Positions 1-9,626 of a stretch of 64,000 bases of DNA are shown here, in pieces. The translations under genes were made by a program, and so were the position numbers. The stretch comes from Adiantum capillus-veneris (lineage: Eukaryota > Streptophyta > Polypodiopsida > Polypodiales > Pteridaceae): assembly GCA_014529385.2 (NCBI GenBank), contig CM043967.1, forward strand, positions 135,417,182-135,481,181, written 5' to 3'. Numbering within the stretch: the stretch's first letter is position 1; every line of letters starts with the position of its first letter. Below the pieces are notes generated by a model, which saw only the letters and a list, made by a program, of their open reading frames with translations, was not told where the DNA came from and did not search any database.

Positions 1-105
1 GATGGAGGCAGGGTCCAAGTTAATGAGAAAGGACGTAGAGAGATACGTCTCTCTCTTTCCGAGCGCAAGTGCAGGCTACACTGAGCCTGCCTCTGAGTCT
101 GCTGC

Positions 106-108
<3 letters not shown>

Positions 109-139
<31 letters not shown>

Positions 140-200
140 GCGCTCAGAGAGCACTGCTCGGAAGCTCAGCTATCAACAGCCGGCCGCCTCTACTGAGTCT

Positions 201-268
<68 letters not shown>
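109..268. repeat. (TG)n and (CT)n microsatellites
   Basis: Perfect (TG)n runs over 109-137 and perfect (CT)n over 202-268, separated by about 60 bases of unique sequence. The reading frames here encode only Leu-Ser, Val-Cys or Arg-Glu runs and are not genes. Bases 1-108 hold nothing I recognise. Confidence 0.95.
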
Positions 269-270
<2 letters not shown>

Positions 271-298
271 CGTTCAGCCCGCCTTTGTGTCTGTCGGA

Positions 299-365
299 TG
301 AACGTCGTGCTGCCATATGTCAGGGGGGGCGGAATTCCCTCCGCCATGTGTCAGTGCAGATCTAC
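299..365. repeat. GC-rich hairpin repeat, copy 1
   Basis: A G-run followed by GGAATTCCCTCCGCC forms a short G/C hairpin after a TGTCAGGGGGG motif. The same arrangement recurs near 4160-4220 and 4580-4652, each time downstream of a microsatellite. This copy lacks the TAGATA-rich tail of the other two. It may be the 3' end of a short non-autonomous retroposon, but I cannot name the family. Bases 366-574 show nothing recognisable. Confidence 0.4.
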
Positions 366-570
366 ATCTAAGAGCGGTGTGTGAGGACTCCGACTTCGTC
401 ATTGTCGTCCCCCTTTGATTCTAACTCCATGGAACCGTAACCATGGAGGGTGTTTGATTGGGGATCCATCATTCTGAGTCGAGCCCTTGATCACCTGCTG
501 GCAATCCATTCTCTCTTGCGCAGGAGACTGTAGTCCATCTCTCATTTATCCATTCCTTGCCACAGGTATT

Positions 571-574
<4 letters not shown>

Positions 575-605
<31 letters not shown>

Positions 606-634
606 GTGTGTTTGTGTGTGAGAGAGAGAGAGAC

Positions 635-716
<82 letters not shown>
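575..716. repeat. (GT)n-(GA)n compound microsatellite
   Basis: (GT)n over about 575-620 with small interruptions passes directly into (GA)n over about 620-716 with one interruption near 635. It ends exactly where repeat A copy 1 begins. Confidence 0.95.
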
Positions 717-719
<3 letters not shown>

Positions 720-972
720 TTCCTGTCTCAAGGGTGCTCACTGCTCCTTATTGAAAAGAGGTGTGAGCTGACAAAGTTTTGATGCCGATATGGCAGTGGA
801 AAGGAGGCCTGCATGATTGTACGCACTCGACATCAGCTCGCTACAATAAATTCAGGGTGTTAATGATTGTTGATTGTAGGTTGGGCCGTTGACGGTTGGC
901 TACTCCACGCAGGCTACGAAAGTCCATTAAGGCGTGCAGCCTCACAGGCCACCATCTTCTCTTGAGTCCCGA

Positions 973-1042
<70 letters not shown>

Positions 1043-1283
1043 TATCACGCAGGCCTAGTGTTAGGGAAAAATGTGTCTCGGCTTAATATCGTGCCGTTTT
1101 CAATTTCAAAAATGCCGGTTGAGGGCAAGGGGAAAAGGAGGAAAAGGAGATATTCTGCCCCCAAATAGAGAAAAATAGTGTAAAAACCCGAAAAATAAAC
1201 TTAATTTTCTAAAATTTCCTCTTGGCAAATTCAAGGAAAGGATTGTTCCCCAACACTGTGCAGGCCTGAGTAGTCGGGAGCGG
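717..1283. repeat. Dispersed repeat A, copy 1
   Basis: About 550 bases that align collinearly with 3346-3866, from CGATTCCTG...CTCAAGGGTGC through GTACGCACTCGACAT to AAACTTAATTTTCTAAAATT and CCTGAGTAG. An internal (CT)n(GT)n tract at 973-1043 is much longer than the (GT)n at the same place in copy 2. No coding sequence is visible. The two copies flank the truncated LINE at 1318-3206 in direct orientation. It could be an unrecognised retroposon or part of a segmental duplication. Confidence 0.75.
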
Positions 1284-1337
1284 TCTCTCTCTCTCTAAGA
1301 CTCTCTCTCTTTCTCAGACCTTGCACTTTAGTATGGC

Positions 1338-3153
1338 ATGCCTCATGATTGGAGTGCAAATTGGATCAAACCTTTGCACAAAGGAGGAGATGTAAACAAT
1401 GTGAACAACTACCGCACTATAATGGTTGGTTCTTTGATGGAAAAGTTATTTGGATGTATCATGGAGATGAAGATAAGTGAATGGGCTGAAAAGAATGGCA
1501 AACGTGCGCTTCGCCAAGAAAGTTTTCGAAAGCATCATAGCACTATTGATCACCTTGTCACTCTTCGAGTTCTTATGGAAGCGTCTCGATTGAAAGGAAA
1601 AAAGTTATATTGTTGCTTTGTGGATTTCAATAAAGCTTTTGACATGGTACCGCGAGGAAATCTTTGGAGACGTATGCAAAGCCTTCAAGTGCCGAGAGAA
1701 TTTATGCATGCAGTCTTTCACATCTATCAAAAAGTGATATGTCGATTACGTATGGGAGATAGAATTTCAGAATTTTTTGCAAGCAACATTGGTGTCAAAC
1801 AAGGATGCCCACTTTCCCCAACCCTCTTTGGGCTACTCATTGATAAATTGGAATGCATGGTTCTTGATTTTATGCAGCAAGAATGCATAGAAGAGGTTAA
1901 GATCGGAAATGCGGTGATCATGCTTTTGCTTTATGCCGATGATGTAGTGCTCTTGGCACATACCTTAGAAGATGCACAAAAGCTTATGAGTGTCTTGGAA
2001 CGCTTTTGCCTACATAGCGCGCTGAACGTAAATGGATCCAAAACCAAGGTTATGCTTGTAAAGACCCTCAATGATGAAAATCCATGCATTGTATACAACA
2101 ATGAGCAACTTGAAGTGGTAGATCACTTCAAGTACCTTGGCCTTGAGGTTCCATGCAATCATAAATGGAAGGATTGTGCAATGCGTCTCTTGGAAGCCGG
2201 AAAGAGGGCTTATTATGCATTTGAGAACATGTGCAATGATGGAGAGATCAAGTGTTGGGCTCTCAAAAAGTACCTCTTTGACACATTGGTAACACCAGTG
2301 CTTCTTTATGGAGTGGAGGTGTGGGGTGGAAGCATTGGGAAGTCTACTTGGAAAGAGTTTGAGAATGTCCAAAAGCGTTTTCTCACCAACTTTCTCCAAG
2401 TCAAGACACAAACACCCTACATGCTCTTACTTCTTGAGTCCGGATCGCTTCCCATTGAGGTCTTGGGCATGCAAAGGGTTGTGGAGTACATGCGTAAAAC
2501 ACAACGTAGCCCTTTGCATCGACTTCCTAGAATCGCATATGAAACAAGTCAAAAGGTTCAAAAGACATGCAAGAGCAAAATACTAAGTTCGGGGTGGATG
2601 CTTGACATCAAGAAATGGTTTGGAAGATGGGATGCATGTCACTTGGTTAAGGATGCGTCGATCGACTCCCAAGTTAATGAGGCCTTTTTACAATGCCAAT
2701 GTATCACGGCTTGGGAGAAATTCGGAGGTTCTCGCTTCAGCCATTACATCACACACGTTGCCCCAAACTACAAATCTCTCTTCTTCTCCGAACGAGGTAA
2801 CCGAACCCATCCCTACATCCTTGAGCCCATCCCCTTGAGTGCGATCCGCACCATTGCCTCCATTGTTTAGCTCCCATTCTCTACGCTGCGAGACAGGACG
2901 TTGGGGCACTGGCGAGGAGTGTCATCGACTTTGCACCTTATGCCCCCGTCAAGTGCGAGAGAGTGAGTACCACACACTACTTGAGTGCTCAGCTTTTGAC
3001 CACATTAGGTCCTCTTTTCCCCATATATTCAGCCATGAGCTCTCCCTACATACCTTCCTCTCCCAACCACGATGTGGACTCTCTATTGCCACGCTCATTT
3101 CAGCCATTGTTGAGCATCGAGAGTCACTTATGACCTTTACTCACACCACGTGA
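1338..3153 (+). pseudogene. LINE ORF2 remnant: reverse transcriptase and C-terminal zinc motif
   Basis: Copies LINE RNA at a nicked target in the intact family. Frame 1338-2870 (510 aa) starts inside the RT domain: it shows the fingers segment with HKGGDVNNVNNYRTI, the FVDFNKAFDMVPR motif, GVKQGCPLSPTLFGLLID and the catalytic YADD at 1932-1943. A frameshift near 2840-2870 moves the rest into frame 2839-3153, which holds a C-x2-C-x9-H-x4-C motif (CTLC...H...C) typical of LINE C-termini. The endonuclease and ORF1 are absent. The first Met is arbitrary, being internal to the domain. Dead copy. Confidence 0.9.
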
Positions 3154-3172
3154 CATGTTCATTTGGTCCCAT

Positions 3173-3188
3173 AGGTCATATTTGACCT
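3173..3188 (+). other. Conserved LINE 3' hairpin
   Basis: AGGTCATATTTGACCT folds with 6-bp arms and a TATT loop, about 20 nt before the simple-repeat tail. The same sequence sits at the same place in the LINE copies at 13013-13028, 17657-17672 and 18063-18078. By analogy with other LINEs it may be a recognition element for the reverse transcriptase; that is inference. Confidence 0.55.
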
Positions 3189-3206
3189 CCGAGGATGATA
3201 ATAGAG

Positions 3207-3224
3207 CTATCTATCTATCTATCT

Positions 3225-3318
<94 letters not shown>

Positions 3319-3336
3319 ACACACACACACACACAC
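3207..3336 (+). repeat. LINE tail: (TATC)n(CT)n(AC)n
   Basis: About four to five TATC units, then (CT)n from about 3227, then (AC)n from about 3247 to 3336 with a small interruption near 3317. The order TATC, TC, AC is also seen at the 3' end of the LINE at 12997-17460. Confidence 0.9.
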
Positions 3337-3345
3337 AGTGTTCCT

Positions 3346-3866
3346 GAGCGATTCCTGGCTCAAGGGTGCTCACTGCTCCTCATTGAAAAGAGGTGTGAGC
3401 TGACAAAGTTTTGAAGTTGATATGGCAGTGGCAAGGAGGACTGCGTGATTGTACGCACTCGACATTAGCTCGCTGCAATAAATTTAGGGTGTTAATGATT
3501 GTTGATTGTACGCTGGGCCGTTGACGGTTGGCTACTCCAAGTAGCCTACGAAAGTCCATTAAGGCACGCAGCCTCACAGGCCACCATCTTCTCCCGAGTC
3601 CCGACACATCTCTGTGTGTGTGTGTGTGTGTGTATCACGCAGACCCAGTGTTCAGGAAAAATGTGTCTCAACTTAATATCGTGCCGTTTTCAATTTAAGA
3701 AATGCGGGCTGAGGGCAAGGGGAAAAGGAGATATTCTGTCCCCAAATAGAGAAAAATAGTGTAAAAATCCGAAAAATAAACTTAATTTTCTAAAATTTCC
3801 TCTTGGCAAATTCAACGAAAGGATTTTCCAGAACACTGCGCTGACCTGAGTAGCCGGGGGCGGTCT
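3346..3866. repeat. Dispersed repeat A, copy 2
   Basis: Collinear with 717-1283, differing by scattered substitutions and a shorter internal simple repeat ((GT)n at about 3614-3633). It is preceded by the (AC)n end of the LINE tail, whereas copy 1 is preceded by (GA)n. No ORF supported. Confidence 0.75.
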
Positions 3867-3960
3867 GTGTGTGTGTGTGTGTGTATCACGCAGACGACAG
3901 GCCTGAGTAGCCGAGCTCTGTCTCTCTCTGTGTGTGTGTGTGTGTGTGTGTATCACACAA
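3867..3960. repeat. Short (GT)n-TATCACGCAG modules
   Basis: The module (GT)n followed by TATCAC(G/A)CA(G/A) occurs at about 3634, 3885 and 3950, with GCCTGAGTAGCCG between modules. It looks like small tandem expansion of the end of repeat A. Confidence 0.5.
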
Positions 3961-4011
3961 GCCCGTAATCGCCACAGCTGTCAGAACAATAACAACACCC
4001 GCACGGCTCTT

Positions 4012-4111
<100 letters not shown>

Positions 4112-4149
4112 TGTGACGCCAATGCGCAAAGCTGACGCGCCGAATGATT

Positions 4150-4220
4150 GAGCTTACGACACGTGTCAGGGGGGGGGGAGCCGGAATTCCCTCCCCCATT
4201 ATCTATTAGTATAGATAGAT
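4150..4220. repeat. GC-rich hairpin repeat, copy 2
   Basis: ACACGTGTCAGG then a long G-run, GCCGGAATTCCCTCCCCC (arms GGGGGAG/CTCCCCC), then ATTAT and a TAGATAGATA tail. It aligns with 4580-4652 and more loosely with 299-365. No internal coding. From 4221 to 4439 I see no recognisable feature. Confidence 0.5.
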
Positions 4221-4436
4221 ATCTTGGGCAGACGAGCTCCCCCGTCCAAGGTTGGGAGCCGACGATGCAGTCCGCAAGAGTTAAAGCAGGAACTAATGGG
4301 CTGCGCCCTTGTGTGTAACACGCTCGCGCCCACCCAAAGATGGGATGGGCAGACTCCAGAGGCAACGCATGTGTGTGTATCCATCCAGCCTTGATTGCAC
4401 GCGCGTACGTAGTTTGTGGGTCGCGACTCTCAAACA

Positions 4437-4439
<3 letters not shown>

Positions 4440-4484
<45 letters not shown>
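4440..4484. repeat. (CT)n microsatellite
   Basis: Perfect (CT)n of about 45 bases. Confidence 0.95.
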
Positions 4485-4488
<4 letters not shown>

Positions 4489-4579
4489 CCGCGTGACCTT
4501 TCCACCTGTCGAGTGTCCACTGTCTCATCTCACGTAGGGCACACTTGCCCAAGAAGTTAGAGCTACCGGATGCAGGAGG

Positions 4580-4652
4580 TGAGGCCACGTGTCCGGGGGG
4601 AAGGGCCGGAATCCCTTCCCCCATTATAATTGTATAGATATAGATATAGATT
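4580..4652. repeat. GC-rich hairpin repeat, copy 3
   Basis: CCACGTGTCCGG followed by arms GGGGGAAGGG and CCCTTCCCCC around a 7-nt loop, then ATTATAATTG and a TATAGATATAGATA tail. It has the cleanest hairpin of the three copies, and its position before a TAGATA-type tail mirrors copy 2. Confidence 0.5.
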
Positions 4653-4709
4653 GTTGGCAACATGGACTCTCAACAGTTTGGCTCGCCCAGTAGGTGTTAC
4701 TTACCCTTT

Positions 4710-4751
4710 TTCGGCTTAACTAGAGTAGTAACATACTCTAGTTAAGCCGAA
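4710..4751. repeat. Perfect 18-bp inverted repeat
   Basis: Left arm TTCGGCTTAACTAGAGTA (4710-4727), 6-nt spacer GTAACA, right arm its exact reverse complement (4734-4751). The core CGGCTTAACTAGAG reappears twice in direct orientation at 5296-5343, so this short sequence occurs four times in about 630 bases. Function unknown; it could be the terminus of a small DNA transposon. Confidence 0.85.
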
Positions 4752-5295
4752 GATTCTATTCATCCTTAAAGGCTAATGCATTTTAGCACAATGTGGAGGC
4801 GATGCATGCGGAGCGTTCACCCTTGTGCCTTGCCCGCCCTCCAGGCATTGCCCTGCGCCATGGCCACCTGCTGCTCCTTTCACCTACATCGCACTTCTCT
4901 CTGCTGCCCCTGCCCTCTGCTTTCATTGTGAGTATCGTCCTGCTTGTTATCGCATCCCTGCTCAAGACACCTATGCTGCTCAAGCACACGAATCACCCGG
5001 GCGATCCGAAGACTCCCCGCCAAGCCATGCACTACGAAACCCCTGCCTTCCTTCTCTTCAAATTCGTGCTTGCCAGCTTCTGAACTTGGCGATGGCCCTT
5101 GCAGCACCCCCGTACGCTGAACGCAGACCCACGTCGACCACTCTCTACGCACAAAGCCAAAAAAATCTACAGACGCGGCACTGCTCTCTCTCTTCTCTCT
5201 CCCTCTCTCTCCTCCACGTGCTGGGTCCAGGGTTTTTCTCCTCAAAGGCATCTACCCACATTCCAGTTAATTTGAGCTGCTTCGAAAATTACAGC

Positions 5296-5343
5296 GACAT
5301 ACTCGGCTTAACTAGAGTAGTGACATACTTGGCTTAACTAGAG
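5296..5343. repeat. Two tandem units related to the 4710 arm
   Basis: GACATACTCGGCTTAACTAG plus 6 bases (5296-5321), then a second unit with T for C (5322-5343); unit length 26. Between 4752 and 5295 no coding gene is supported: the longest frame (4825-5337) has no family features and ends in this repeat. Confidence 0.8.
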
Positions 5344-5436
5344 CTCTAAAGTTTCAATAATATTGCAAGGAATTTTACTAGTGGTAGAGAAAGAAAACTG
5401 TTATCGATGAGACTACCCCAACTTTCCAAGTTCAAT

Positions 5437-5442
<6 letters not shown>

Positions 5443-5476
<34 letters not shown>

Positions 5477-5685
5477 TAGTGTGATGATTCTTATAATTAT
5501 TCTTTCATTAAAGGCTGAGGATGATATGAATATCCTTTTTTACAAGTGGGTTCAAACTAGGCGGCGAAAGAAAAATGGAAAGGGGCGTCGATCCTCCATG
5601 GCAAAATTTAATTGGTTGGAGTTTGAGGCACTCTTCCCCCGGGCCCTCCATATTTCTTCCGACCCCCCCCCCCCCCCCCCCCCCC
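5443..5685. repeat. (CT)n and C23 homopolymer
   Basis: (CT)n over about 5443-5473 and an uninterrupted run of 23 C at 5663-5685. The sequence between, and on to about 5930, shows no gene; CTAGGCGGCG occurs near both 5554 and 5753. Confidence 0.9.
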
Positions 5686-5949
5686 TGGAAGAGTTAATGG
5701 CCTCTCTCAGCCCTCTTCACTTTTTCACTTTTCTGCCTCCACACTGTTCACACTAGGCGGCGCAAGATTTTGGAAGGCTTGTTTCTTCCGCCGGTTCAGT
5801 CTGAACCCAGCCTTAGACAGCTAAAAGTACACTACTTTGAAAACTAAGAGGTGCTACTTGAGATAGCTTTATTTCATTCACTAAGCCGGCTTTATGATCT
5901 TATCAAGTTATCACTTGTTTGCCATCCTATCCTTTTTTTTTATTTTTTT

Positions 5950-6690
5950 GCAGAATTCACAATTGTGAGTAAACTATATTAATAAGGTAAACAAATAACA
6001 AGTTCCTGTCATGCCCGTCCCAAGCCATGACAGCTTCATATGGCCATGATTACATCGGCTGAAAGTAGAACCACCCCATGATAAGACATGAGGTCACATG
6101 TTTGCCCAGCCCAAGAAAGTCAGCCATAGGGACGTCTAAGGGCTCATTCTACTCATCTAAGTTAATCTGTCTCCTATCGTCGATGATCGACTCGTGCTTT
6201 CTTATTATCTTCGTAAACTTAGTTGTTTCCAATGTGCTCTCAAATATTTGATTGTTCCTTGCCTTTCAAACTTGACGGAAATAGGAATATCTCACAATTT
6301 ACGTGACAATGAGAAGTGCTTGACTCTTAAACACCCAAAAAAAGGTCATTCTTGAAGAATCCTATTTTCCAGGTTTTCTGGACCCATTTGTAGATTTTAC
6401 TAGCTAGGCCACAAATCGCTAGACACTCCTTGAATAGGTGATTGAGGTCTTCACTAGCCGATATGCATTGTGGACATCTATCTGGTTTAATCCCCCTAAT
6501 GCACACCTTCACCCCAATCGGCGTGGCTCCCTGTATAACCTCAAGGGCTACCATATATTCCTTACAACTATATTCCACCTTGACTCCGGCCAGTGCTTGC
6601 CCCATTGGTTGTTAAGCGAAGAGAATCAATCTTACGAATACATTAGTGTGCAGTATACTTCCTATCCTACTAGAAAAGATGGTTCCTTGT
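5950..6690 (-). mobile_element. Poly(A) L1-type LINE 3' end, copy A
   Basis: On the minus strand a LINE C-terminus is followed by a short 3' UTR and a poly(A) tail (poly(T) at 5933-5949 on the plus strand). The last 20 bases before the tail (TCACAATTGTGA palindrome at 5957-5968) match those of copy B at 10027. The upper boundary is uncertain. This family differs from the microsatellite-tailed LINE elsewhere in the window. Confidence 0.65.
6327..6605 (-). pseudogene. LINE ORF2 C-terminus (RT zinc-binding region)
   Basis: The 92-residue frame contains C-P-Q-C, a 7-residue spacer, H, four residues and C (CPQC...NHLFKEC), the C-x2-C-x7-H-x4-C pattern of the zinc-binding region found downstream of plant LINE reverse transcriptases, followed by the usual aromatic segment (YKWVQKTW). 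It stops at 6327, and downstream bases resemble copy B near 10390-10450 (CATTCTTGAAGAA). The upstream RT is missing. Start codon is arbitrary. Confidence 0.65.
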
Positions 6691-6835
6691 AGCATTCACT
6701 ACTAACACCAGCATGCTAGAAACTCATAGCTAACAACAATCACGTCGGAAGCTCAAGGATCTTAATTTTCAAACAAACCAGTACATCAAGTTGAAAGTTG
6801 AATATGCAAAAATAAGGCATGTTTATTTTGTGTAG

Positions 6836-6852
6836 AGAAGTATAAAATTTAC
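6836..6852 (+). promoter_or_regulatory. Possible TATA box
   Basis: AGTATAAAATTT lies about 40 bases upstream of the first long frame of the spliced gene relic. Suggestive only; no transcript data. Confidence 0.25.
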
Positions 6853-6883
6853 TTTCTCACGAATTGGTGACATTCCAAAGTGC

Positions 6884-7305
6884 GTGAGTAGGTCGTGCCC
6901 ATTTCCGATAACGGAATCTGTGAAGATGTGTTGGAGTTTAGAGGCTGATTTAGGGGAATCTGTGAAGATGCGTTGGTGTTTAGAGGCTAAAGTTGTTAGC
7001 GAGCAGCTTGGAGGTGGCAGATATCGGGCTGGAGCAGGGTCGATGTGGCGCGAGGCTGGACACGTTCGTCCTAGGTGGGATAAGTACGACAGGACCTGGC
7101 GTCTTTATTTTCTGTCGAGGCTGTTGTCCGCTGCGGTTAGCAAGACAGAGAAGTGTTCTGAGCTGCGTGCGACTGGGGGTTCGTTGTCTGGCTCACGCAG
7201 GGAGAGTGTTGCTGCCACAAAAAGCTTCGTGTGCTGTGCTCACAGACGCAGAGGAGCAGCTGTCCGTGACTTCCTGTCGCTCAGAAAGAGTTAGAACAAA
7301 GAGAG
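6884..7305 (+). pseudogene. Putative first exon of the Rep-like gene relic
   Basis: An open frame from 6884 reaches a strong splice donor, AGAG|GTAAGC at 7305/7306. It contains a 42-base in-frame direct repeat (6914-6955 and 6956-6997), giving the peptide pair ESVKMCWSLEADLG / ESVKMRWCLEAKVV. No domain recognised. The segment may be 5' UTR rather than coding. The intron would run from 7306 to 7476 or 7480, ending at CCTGTAG|GTAG, just before the ATG at 7486. Confidence 0.4.
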
Positions 7306-7485
7306 GTAAGCACTTATGATGCACTGCTCTGGCTGGGTGGGTGTGTCTATGTGTGTGTGTGTGAGGCAGTCTCGTTTTTGTGATTTTGTTGCGATGTAAT
7401 GGGGATGCTGTCATCGAAGCATAGTGCTGTCTCTGTCAGTATATGGTTGAGGTGGAGGGCACTATATTGCCTGTAGGTAGTAATC

Positions 7486-8528
7486 ATGCCACGCTTGAAA
7501 ACTCAAGCTAGAGCTAGAGGTCCTGTGGATGAAGATGTTGCCCTGAAGAAAAAAAGAGCAAGGAAGGTAGAGGATTCAAGGCGGCAGAATGTCAATGCTT
7601 GTCGATCGACGAGTAGAGTCATGGAAATAAGCGTGACGATATTGATGCGTCGCTCTTGGCATGCATGAAGTCATTCCTTGAGAATGAAAGCCTAGCTGGT
7701 GTATGCGCATTGGAGAGGGGAGGGACTGCACTACACCTTCAATTTCAAATGGTTGTGCGATTGTGGGCAACGTCGCTAATTGCTGTTAACAAGAAAATCA
7801 AAGCATACTTGAGTTGGGACAAAGTGAATCCAATAGGGGGCATGGTTTTGTGTCGGGGTTTGAAACAACACAAAATGCATACATTTGAGGGCATGGTGGG
7901 TATTGCTTGAAAGAACAAGATGAGGTGCACTTTAGGAAAGTTATGCATAATGTCATTGCTGCAGATGTTAACAAGGGTGTAGAATTGTATAGCCTCTATG
8001 GAGCTGATGAGCTCAAGAATAGAGTTTGCTTGACACCAATCAACATTTTCGATAGGGCACTCATGTTTTGGAAATTCAAACTCCGCCATCCAGTAGGAAA
8101 TGATTTCTTGTCAACGTTGCATAGGATGTTGAAGACATGAAAGTATTATCCATCATCTTCGTGGATTACTCCACATCAGGGACGGGGAATGGAAATGGAC
8201 AAAATAAAATCGCTTTGGAGATCCATGATTTACCATCTAGCACAACCTACCAAGACGTTGTTAACATTTTTGTTAGCAACGAGATGTAAACAACCCATCC
8301 ACGGGCGGATTGGTTCCTATCTCGTTGGCAAGAAAGACGAAGGTATGCAATTTCGCATTTGCATAGAGCAATTGGATTTTGACATTATTCATGCGAGAAA
8401 CGATCTTTTGCAGCCCGTTGCCAGAAAGTATTGGCAATCATGGTTTTGATGCTGAAATCGATGATGCACAAATAGGCGACGAGTTTATTCCGTTGGTGCA
8501 TCGCACTGATGTCATGACAGTTGCTTAG
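7486..8528 (+). pseudogene. Rep-like HUH endonuclease relic (central exon)
   Basis: Decayed coding sequence reading through three frames. It starts MPRLKTQARARG with a basic segment, shifts frame near 7600-7620, and has ERGGTALHLQFQ with the H-L-Q at 7734-7742. After a 1-base loss in a G-run at 7896-7900 it continues as GYCLKEQ, with Y at 7901 and K at 7910. H-hydrophobic-Q followed about 56 residues later by Y-x-x-K is the spacing and form of motifs II and III of Rep-type HUH endonucleases. Then comes a long conserved-looking region (NVIAADVNKGVELYSLYG, LTPINIFDRALMFWKFKLRH), an in-frame TGA at 8138, more coding to 8449, a further shift, and an acidic end (GFDAEIDDAQIGDEF) with a TAG at 8526. 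Motif I was not found. Candidate relatives: eukaryotic HUH transposons (Replitron-like) or an endogenised Rep; not proven. Confidence 0.5.
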
Positions 8529-8606
8529 TGGTAGTCTCAAGTCTTGTTTTGTTTTATTCTGTTTGCAAATAATCCAATTGATTCTCTAATTTTGTGTTCG
8601 TTGTAG

Positions 8607-8976
8607 GAAGATGGAGCAGCATGATGAGGAGCAGCTGCTAGGACTGGATGACACACAAGTGGAAGACTCTCTTGCTGGTGTTGAAGATGAGCGTCTTGAC
8701 AAGATGCATGATATATTGATAGCAGTTTTGAGGGAGCTGGTGGGCGACGATAGCACTGGCCGTGATTCTTTGCGGTCAGATCTCCTTGATGCTGTGCATA
8801 GCTTGAAGGATAATATAGACAATTACGCTGTGAATATTGCTGATGTCCAAGTTGTCAAACTAGAAGAGCAAATTTATGTGTTCCAGAAAGAAATCGGACA
8901 GCGTAAGATCCAGCTAACCAAACTAAATGCTATAATATGTAGGTTGTCAAATGCGATCAGCAGGGCGGATATGTGA
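8607..8976 (+). CDS. Putative last exon, acidic coiled-coil protein
   Basis: A clean acceptor (T-rich tract, TTCGTTGTAG at 8597-8606) leads into an open 121-residue frame starting ATG at 8611 and ending TGA at 8974-8976. The N-terminus is acidic (MEQHDEEQLLGLDDTQ). The C-terminal third (VVKLEEQIYVFQKEIGQRK) has heptad-like hydrophobics and looks like a coiled coil. It probably belongs to the same transcription unit as the Rep-like relic, judged by strand, spacing and the splice site; the ORF itself shows no breaks. No known domain recognised. From 8977 to 9620 I see nothing further. Confidence 0.4.
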
Positions 8977-9626
8977 TATGTCATGTCTTGAACTCGTAGC
9001 TGGATATGTAATATCTGGCCTATATGTCGTCTGCAGAAGATGCTCCTTTTTGTTCCTGAATCCAGTCACAGCCGTCTTTTGAACGTTTTTTTGCCCTTGG
9101 TCACAAATGTACTCACTTGATCATTCTATAATAGATACAATGATTCCCAGAACCAAAGAAATATTTGTCTCAAGCACTGTCACAACAGTGTTTTTGCTGA
9201 TTTTCTGTTTGGCTGTGTTAGGAAAATGCAATGTAGAGTCACCGACAGTTTGTCTAATGTTCTGTTTGGGAATTTGCATCGAGCGTTAAATCAAGCGTGT
9301 GAACACCTCTATCTCGGCGCACTGAACGTTCTCTTGCGTGCATGCAAGTCCAGTGGACCGACTATATATCGTGTTCGGAAATCGATCGTATGAACGACCA
9401 CTATGTATCGTCTTTGTCTTGAGAGAACGAGCCTCCGATTGCGTCCATACGAATCCGCATCAAACACTTTCCTTTTCCTAGGCAGACAAAACTGACTCAA
9501 GAAGCTTTGTAACGATTTCAAATGAAGTCTTAGATTCGGGTATGTTGTGTGTGTATTTTTTTTATTTTCTTTTGAGGGGGGGAAGGGGGGCGGGGGTGGG
9601 TGGGGTTTCATCACCATGTCACTGTG

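Larger units (their letters stand above)
1318..3206 (+). mobile_element. 5'-truncated LINE (copy 1)
   Basis: Non-LTR retrotransposon fragment carrying most of the reverse transcriptase and the C-terminus of ORF2. It matches the minus-strand copy at 12997-17460 from a point inside the RT region to the 3' end. The 5' break lies directly after a (CT)n-rich stretch (about 1284-1317), and the 3' end runs into (TATC)n(CT)n(AC)n. 5' truncation is normal for LINEs. No target duplication can be recognised because both flanks are simple repeats. Confidence 0.9.

Noticed and set aside
69-782. Several open frames rich in Leu-Ser, Cys-Val or Arg-Glu near the left end (and similar ones at 3155-4663, 11197-11774, 12795-12977, 17779-18230, 60644-61085)
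   Set aside because: They are translations of dinucleotide microsatellites, open in several frames on both strands, with no family features.
4825-5337. 170-codon open frame
   Set aside because: Composition follows local CT-rich DNA, overlaps open frames on both strands, ends in the 26-bp tandem unit and shows no domain.
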